Assembly: GCA_051294375.1 (NCBI GenBank)
Contig: CM119269.1
Coordinates: 18,464,471 to 18,528,470, forward strand
Direction of reading: 5' to 3'
DNA from: Paraspadella gotoi
Lineage: Eukaryota > Chaetognatha
Length of the DNA stretch: 64,000 nt
The stretch's first letter is position 1, and the number at the start of each line of letters is the position of its first letter. This document shows positions 1 to 64,000 of the stretch, piece by piece. Under the pieces are notes generated by a model, which saw only the letters and a list, made by a program, of their open reading frames with translations, made no database searches and was not told the origin of the DNA. The position numbers and the translations under genes are program-made.

Positions 1-2118
1 TCGCGATCGGCGGATCCCGTCGTCGAAATGGACGTTATCACGCCAAAAAAAAAGAAGAACGCCGCTTTTTGGCGCTACTCCGAGCTTCGAGGATCTCCGG
101 CGCTGAACTCTGGGAGGCGCCGCGTTTATGGAATCGATCGGATTGAGGAACGAGGAATCCGAACGACGTGATTAGACGATAAAACGTCTCTCTCCACACC
201 CCCCCCCAATGTCTAGTTTCGCCACAAAAAAAAAAGGGAAACTAAAACCAAAACAAAAAAACATTTCTCGTCAATTATCGATTTTTTGGCGCCGAACTTT
301 TTGGTCCCTCGTGATGATATCTTCTTTTTGTTTTCTTTTGATTCAATCTGTATTTAATTTTTGTGTACATAAAGAAAGAAAACACAGGGATGAAACTTTT
401 TTTCGCGTGGATTTTTTTGTGAATTTGGGACGAAGAGTTAGAAATATTTAAACAGCTTTAAAGCTGCGAAGTTAAATCCTCCAGATGTTTTAATTTTTTT
501 TTTTTTTTTAAAGGTTCACGAAAAAAAATTAACTAACCAGATAATTCAGCGGTTTCTTGCTGGTGCAACAGACAGACCGACTTGGAAAGACCGTAAACTC
601 GTGCGTCTTGTGGGTTGTGAGTGGTAAATGGAGAGTAAAGGAGGAGACAGTGGAAAATAATGTATACGTAGAGGATGTATGGATGGATGGATGGATGGAT
701 GGATGGATGTGTGGAGACTTTACTTGATGGGATTAAGTGGTTGTTTGATGATCGAGTTGTAAAGTTGTTGTTGTTGAGGTTGTTGTTGTTGTTGTTTAGG
801 CCGCTAAAGATGGATGGATGGATGGATTAATGGATTGATGAGTGGATGGATAGATGGATGAATGGATAAATGGATGGATGGATGGAGGTAACAGAATATA
901 AATTTAGAGAAAAGACTGTTGGGATTAAGGATTTGGTAAAACATGTTGCGGAGAAGAGGAAAAGAGAGGAGAAATAAAAGGGAGAGAGAAAAAGAGGCGA
1001 AATGAAATGAAATGAAATAAGGAATAAGTAGGTTAAAATGGTATTTTATTAATATTTTTATTATAATTTTCAAGGCTTAAATGAAAAGTTTATTTCTAAG
1101 AATCGCGATATATATCAATTCATGATTGGAAAATGGAAACGGAATATTTTGTTGCCAATTATATGCATTTTTAACGTCAGTGGGACAGACCGACGGGCAG
1201 ACATACCGACGGACCGACCAACAGAAAAGTGACTTATAGAGTTGCTCCTCGAGTACTCGCGGCGCTACCCCCCACTCCCCCTCTGTCCCTTTCTCCCTCT
1301 ATTTTCGCCTTCTTTTTTCGAACAACATTCCGGCTGCAGCCTTTCAAAGCTTTGTCTTCTTTAAAAGTGAGATAGAACCTTTGTTGGACGAATATCTTTC
1401 GAGTCAATTGCAATTTCTTATCTAACCTGACCTCCCAAGAAGAACTAATATACTCATCATCTCTAACCTTTAATTACAATTTTTCTCTAATTAAAAAATA
1501 GAATCTTGACTACTTTATCACATCGCGTTTTAAAAATATGTAATTTTTTTTTTCAATTGATTACAAAAATATTTACAGCAAAATATGCTAATGGATAATA
1601 TGAACAACTGGACTGGCTGAAAAGAATGAAATCATGGCAGTTGACAACAATTTTTTTTTTTTCGAAAGTGACTAGATAAGGATGTTTATCTCGTTTTTCA
1701 TGATCCAAAAGTTTTTTCTCCTATGTATAAACGTAATTAATATAAATGATTAATTCAAATTACGAGATAAATTATTCAAAATGGAGATAAAAGGATAAGA
1801 CAGAGCGCTTGTGTTACTTAAAATGTAGCTAGTGAGAAAAAAAGGGGAATCGTTAGAAAATTGTTGAGAATCGGGCAAGTGTTTTCACTTGAAGCTAAAA
1901 ACATTTTTTGTGTCATGCAAATGTTTCGAGGTCGCGGCTGTCATCAGTTTGTCATCAAATTAAATGATTAATTGCTCCTGGGTCGGTTTAGGTCAGTTTA
2001 AGTTCATTTTTCGCAAGTTCAAAAAAAATCCAAATTCAAAATATTCAACGATGATAACAAATGTTTTCAGCAGATATATATATATATAATTATATATATA
2101 TATATCAAGCCTTAAAAG
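1..2118. other. Non-coding flank downstream of the channel gene
   Basis: No convincing coding exon is visible on either strand. The stretch lies beyond the 3' end of the minus-strand channel gene, so it should hold its 3' UTR and then intergenic DNA. It contains GGAT/ATGG microsatellites near 679-710 and 809-888, T- and A-rich runs, an (AT)n run near 2075-2105, and a CCGACGGACCGAC-type dispersed repeat near 1196-1243. A minus-strand AATAAA-like signal (TTTATT on plus) occurs near 1042-1047, but I cannot say that it is used. Short open frames here are low-complexity or lack splice context. Confidence 0.5.
679..888. repeat. GGAT/ATGG microsatellites
   Basis: Two blocks of tetranucleotide GGAT repeats are visible, a clean one at about 679-710 and a degenerate one at about 809-888, separated by a GTT-rich stretch near 760-797. 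Confidence 0.85.
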
Positions 2119-49153
<47,035 letters not shown>

Positions 49154-52100
49154 CGTTTATCACGACGCCGGGATAAATGTCGGCGTCGGCGGCAGCTGCG
49201 GCGGCGTGATGCGGCTGGGACGAGGCTGCGGAGACGAACTTTTGTGTCAGTGGACCGAGGATCGATTCTGTATGAGGGAAAGTTTCTAAGGTGTTTGAGA
49301 GGCTAAAGTGGTTAGAATTAATTTTATTGTAGAGCGGAAGAGGGTTTATATCAATTAACTAATTGACATCATTTAGATCATTAACATGAACGGTTCAGCT
49401 TGATATATTTAAACTTCCTGTATTAAAATAGATTCTTACCAGAAGATTTCATGACAAGAGTAGAAAATAGACTCGGATTAGTTTAAAAATATAATTCCGG
49501 ATTTTTGCCGCGAAGAAATACATTTGTCTTTGGCCTTCAGCTTTTTTTTGGCGGGTTAGTAGTCAAGTCGAGATTAATTCCTGAATTAGAGTAAAACAAA
49601 AATTGCCATGTAAAAAATGTTTTTTTCCTCATGATTGAAAAAATCGCGTTTTTTATTTGTTTCTAAGAAACTTGATGAAAACAAAACAGAAAGGTAAGCA
49701 AATTCCGATGTGTAAGTTATTCTTTATTACTATTATTCCACCATTGGCATAAATTAATATACTAGTATTCGTCCGTCGCAATTTTTGGTTTTGATTTTTC
49801 TCTCCTGCGGCGAAATTGGCTTTCAGAGGTTCTGAAGGTCGATGCTCCGTTCGACTCTCGCTTCTCAATGTCATTCGATGGAACGGAACGAACCCATAGG
49901 TAAGGACGAGCGAGGTAAGGCAGACGGTCCGGGCGAGGAAGAGGAGGACGAGAGAGAGATTGGAGAAATAGGTATGCGGGAGCAGAGAGACGATGTCACG
50001 TAAACTGAGGGTCACGAGTTCACCAAATAATAAACTAATTGCGGTCGAGTCTTCGAAGGGTGAATTTTAAAGTTAATCCCATATAATGACCATGTTTCCC
50101 CGATAAAGTAAGTCGAGGGTTCGCGAACGGCCAAAGAGTTTGGGGGGTTGTCATGACGCAATGGAAAGAGAGAGACTCCGTATATCGTCTTTTTGCCGAG
50201 GATCTTCATGTTTGGTCGGCATCGCATTGAGGCCACTCGATCTGACGTCGAGACGATTCTAAAGAAATTAAAATGAAAGCGGGACGAAATGAGAGCCCGG
50301 GGACGACGTTAGGAGACGAAACTCTCAAACCTCTTGGCAGAGTTTTTTTTTCTCCGTCGCCGTCACCCCATTAATAGAGCAATGTTTGATCGACGAAAAA
50401 GACGAAGAAAAAAAAAGCCTTGGCGGCCTTCGGGATTCTTCAGAGATAAGGAAACTCCTTTTGGTCAAGATTAGGAAAGAAGGAAGCAAATGGAGGGAAT
50501 GTTTAAAGTGAAGAAAAACTAAGCCCTTTCCTTTCTATGCTTCTTGCAATCGTGCAACGTAGAATATTGTGAAAACTCTTTGAAATTTGTTTACGTTATC
50601 CATTCTTGGCCATTGGCCATTGGACAACACTTTAATAGTTTTTATTTCGTTTTGTTGTCTTTCATATCTATTACAATTTAGTATCAAGGCCTACATGAGT
50701 ATAACTCGAACCCTGCATTTAAATGTTGAACGTTAACTACAGCAGAGATTGACATTGTTCATTTGTCTTCACTAACATGTCCCGAAGTAGCATTTCCCGA
50801 ACAACAGTGGCTAGAATCGTCTTGCTCTTTCGTCAATCCTTGTCTTATTCTCCGCACAGAGGATGAGCGGCCTTATCCTTCACCCTACCCCTTTCCACCC
50901 CCTTTCTCCTCAGCCTCCTTCCCATCGCGATGCTGATCACGCAATGCGGTGGCAACCAGGATTAAACATTGTCGAATCGAGAAAAAAAACCGCATCCGAA
51001 ACGGGAGAATCCTCGTCGTTCATTGGCGGGAAAAAACGCTGACGGAACGCGCTACGATTGGCCGGGAGTACTTTTCGCGTCGAAAGAGAGGGCCACTAAA
51101 TTGAGTTTCGTCTTGCGCGAAATGAAGGATGGAAGGTTCGGTTCGGAAGTTGGGGTGGTGGTAGTGGGCGGGGTTGTGGAGAGCTTTAACGAATTTTAAA
51201 TTTAGCCGCCCAACATTTCCCCCGTCAAGTGCCATGTGCTTCGGAGGGATCGGGAGTAAAGGGTTCGTAGCTTTTACGAAAAAATTCGAATAAACTGGCG
51301 GACTGCAGTATTTACAATGGTTACTATCTCTATTTTTAGCAAAAGTTCTCTGAAACCAAACTATCGTAAAATACGCCAATAATTGTTTTAAATAGTTTTT
51401 ATTCCTATAAAGTTAACAAGTATAACAATCACATGATAGTACAAACATACCAAATTAACATTTTCATGTTCACCCCACATAACAAACATCATTTGTTAAT
51501 GTTGCAGGGGATACACAAAAGATGGGTTCAATTCAAAACTAAAATGTTATTTCTATAAGAAAGTAAGGGTCGATCAAATCACAGACGAAGCGTTACAGAA
51601 TAACCTACCCGGCTCTCTTTTCATTAATGTAATGATCACGCGTACAACGTCCAGATGAACGAACAGGTTTCAAATCAGGGCTCTTAAATAGTTTTTATAA
51701 ATATATAGATGCATCAGAAAAAAAAAAACAAAAGCAAAAATAAAGATACAAAGGAAGAAAATTTACCTAGAACTAATATACGGTTTTTGGTTTTCACTAA
51801 AGAGTAAAAAAAATTACGTGACTCCTGGTTTTAATTAGGAAAATAGGTTGGTAAAAAAATAATAACGCGTCGTATAAAGATTCAAATAAAATTAAAACAA
51901 AAATTATTTACTGTTGCATCGACCATTGATTCAGTGTGGCAACTTATCAGGTAAATCAAATCCGTAATCAATTTTCTTCAATAAAAAAATTTTCTTCAAT
52001 AAAAAAATTTAAATTTTTTCGATTACCTTTTGTAAATCCCAACTAGAAAGTTAATGTTGGATAATATCGTCCTGATAATATTACGGCTCTGACACTAAGT

Positions 52101-52366
52101 TCGAATTCTAAAACGGTTCGGACTATCAATTTTTTCTTCAAAATAATAAGGCGTGGCTGGAATTTTCAAGGAGTACTAAGGAGTAAATGGATCGAAGGGC
52201 AAGGGTAAATTAGAGGGGGAAAGCGGGTTGGGTAGGTGGGTTGGAAAGGGGTTGGGAGAGGAGGAACGGCTTGGTAGAATGACGGGGAAGATCTTGTGTC
52301 CACAAAGTTCCAGGGACGTCTACGCCGTTTCACCCGACTAAGTCAATAGCGCTATATTTTTTTGTT
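49154..52366. other. Spacer between the channel gene and CHD1
   Basis: Holds the promoter and 5' UTR of the channel gene at its left and the 3' UTR of CHD1 at its right; both genes are on minus. Small open frames occur near 49653-50236 and 50969-51379 but none shows paired splice sites or a recognisable domain. A minus-strand AATAAA (TTTATT on plus, near 51398) could end CHD1, giving a 3' UTR of about 970 bp. Confidence 0.5.

Positions 52367-64000
<11,634 letters not shown>

Noticed and set aside
209-451. 80-residue plus-strand frame
   Set aside because: Lysine- and phenylalanine-rich translation of AT-rich DNA, with no neighbours, splice context or recognisable motif.
679-888. CRISPR-like array
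   Set aside because: Simple GGAT microsatellite without spacers, in a eukaryotic genome.
49653-50236. Possible extra 5' exons of the channel or a small gene
   Set aside because: Open frames of 74 and 120 codons, but no conserved protein and no clear donor in phase with the first coding exon.

Overview
This is intron-rich animal nuclear DNA. Coding exons are short (27 to about 850 bp), GT-AG splice sites are clear, and the introns are AT-rich and full of microsatellites. The gene content points to an invertebrate: the main gene is a four-domain voltage-gated channel whose pore residues read D-E-E-A, the signature of the invertebrate NaV2 (DSC1/BSC1-type) channels and not of vertebrate NaV1. 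I cannot name the phylum with confidence. Five runs of N and at least one error-rich stretch show a draft assembly.

Layout. (1) 2119-49153, minus strand: one complete NaV2-type channel gene of about 46 exons and roughly 2,900 residues. I rebuilt the exons by hand from splice sites and checked reading phase; the phase is consistent everywhere except in part of the domain II-III linker and in one domain I-II linker exon. (2) Two genes lie inside introns of the channel gene on the opposite (plus) strand: an intronless 850-residue multi-pass membrane protein at 5720-8272 with a weak XK/XKR-like look, and a five-exon, 275-residue protein at 40546-43502 that resembles the C7orf57 (DUF5524-type) family. 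(3) 49154-52366: spacer. (4) 52367-64000, minus strand: a CHD1 chromatin remodeller, complete at its 3' end and cut by the right window edge within its N-terminal acidic region.

The most interesting biology is a pair of tandem exons in the channel (20526-20696 and 22202-22372). Both are exactly 171 nt and phase 0-0, both encode the same stretch of domain II (S2 to the start of S4), and they are about 46% identical in protein. They look like mutually exclusive exons that would give two domain II voltage sensors. Exon B is followed at its 5' splice site by a long purine tract, and several channel exons use (CT)n microsatellites as their polypyrimidine tract.

The most important technical point is an inverted, indel-rich second copy (about 34986-36250) of channel linker exons at 26990-28150, next to N gaps. 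It looks more like an assembly artefact than a real paralogue. Exons in that copy should not be annotated as genes.
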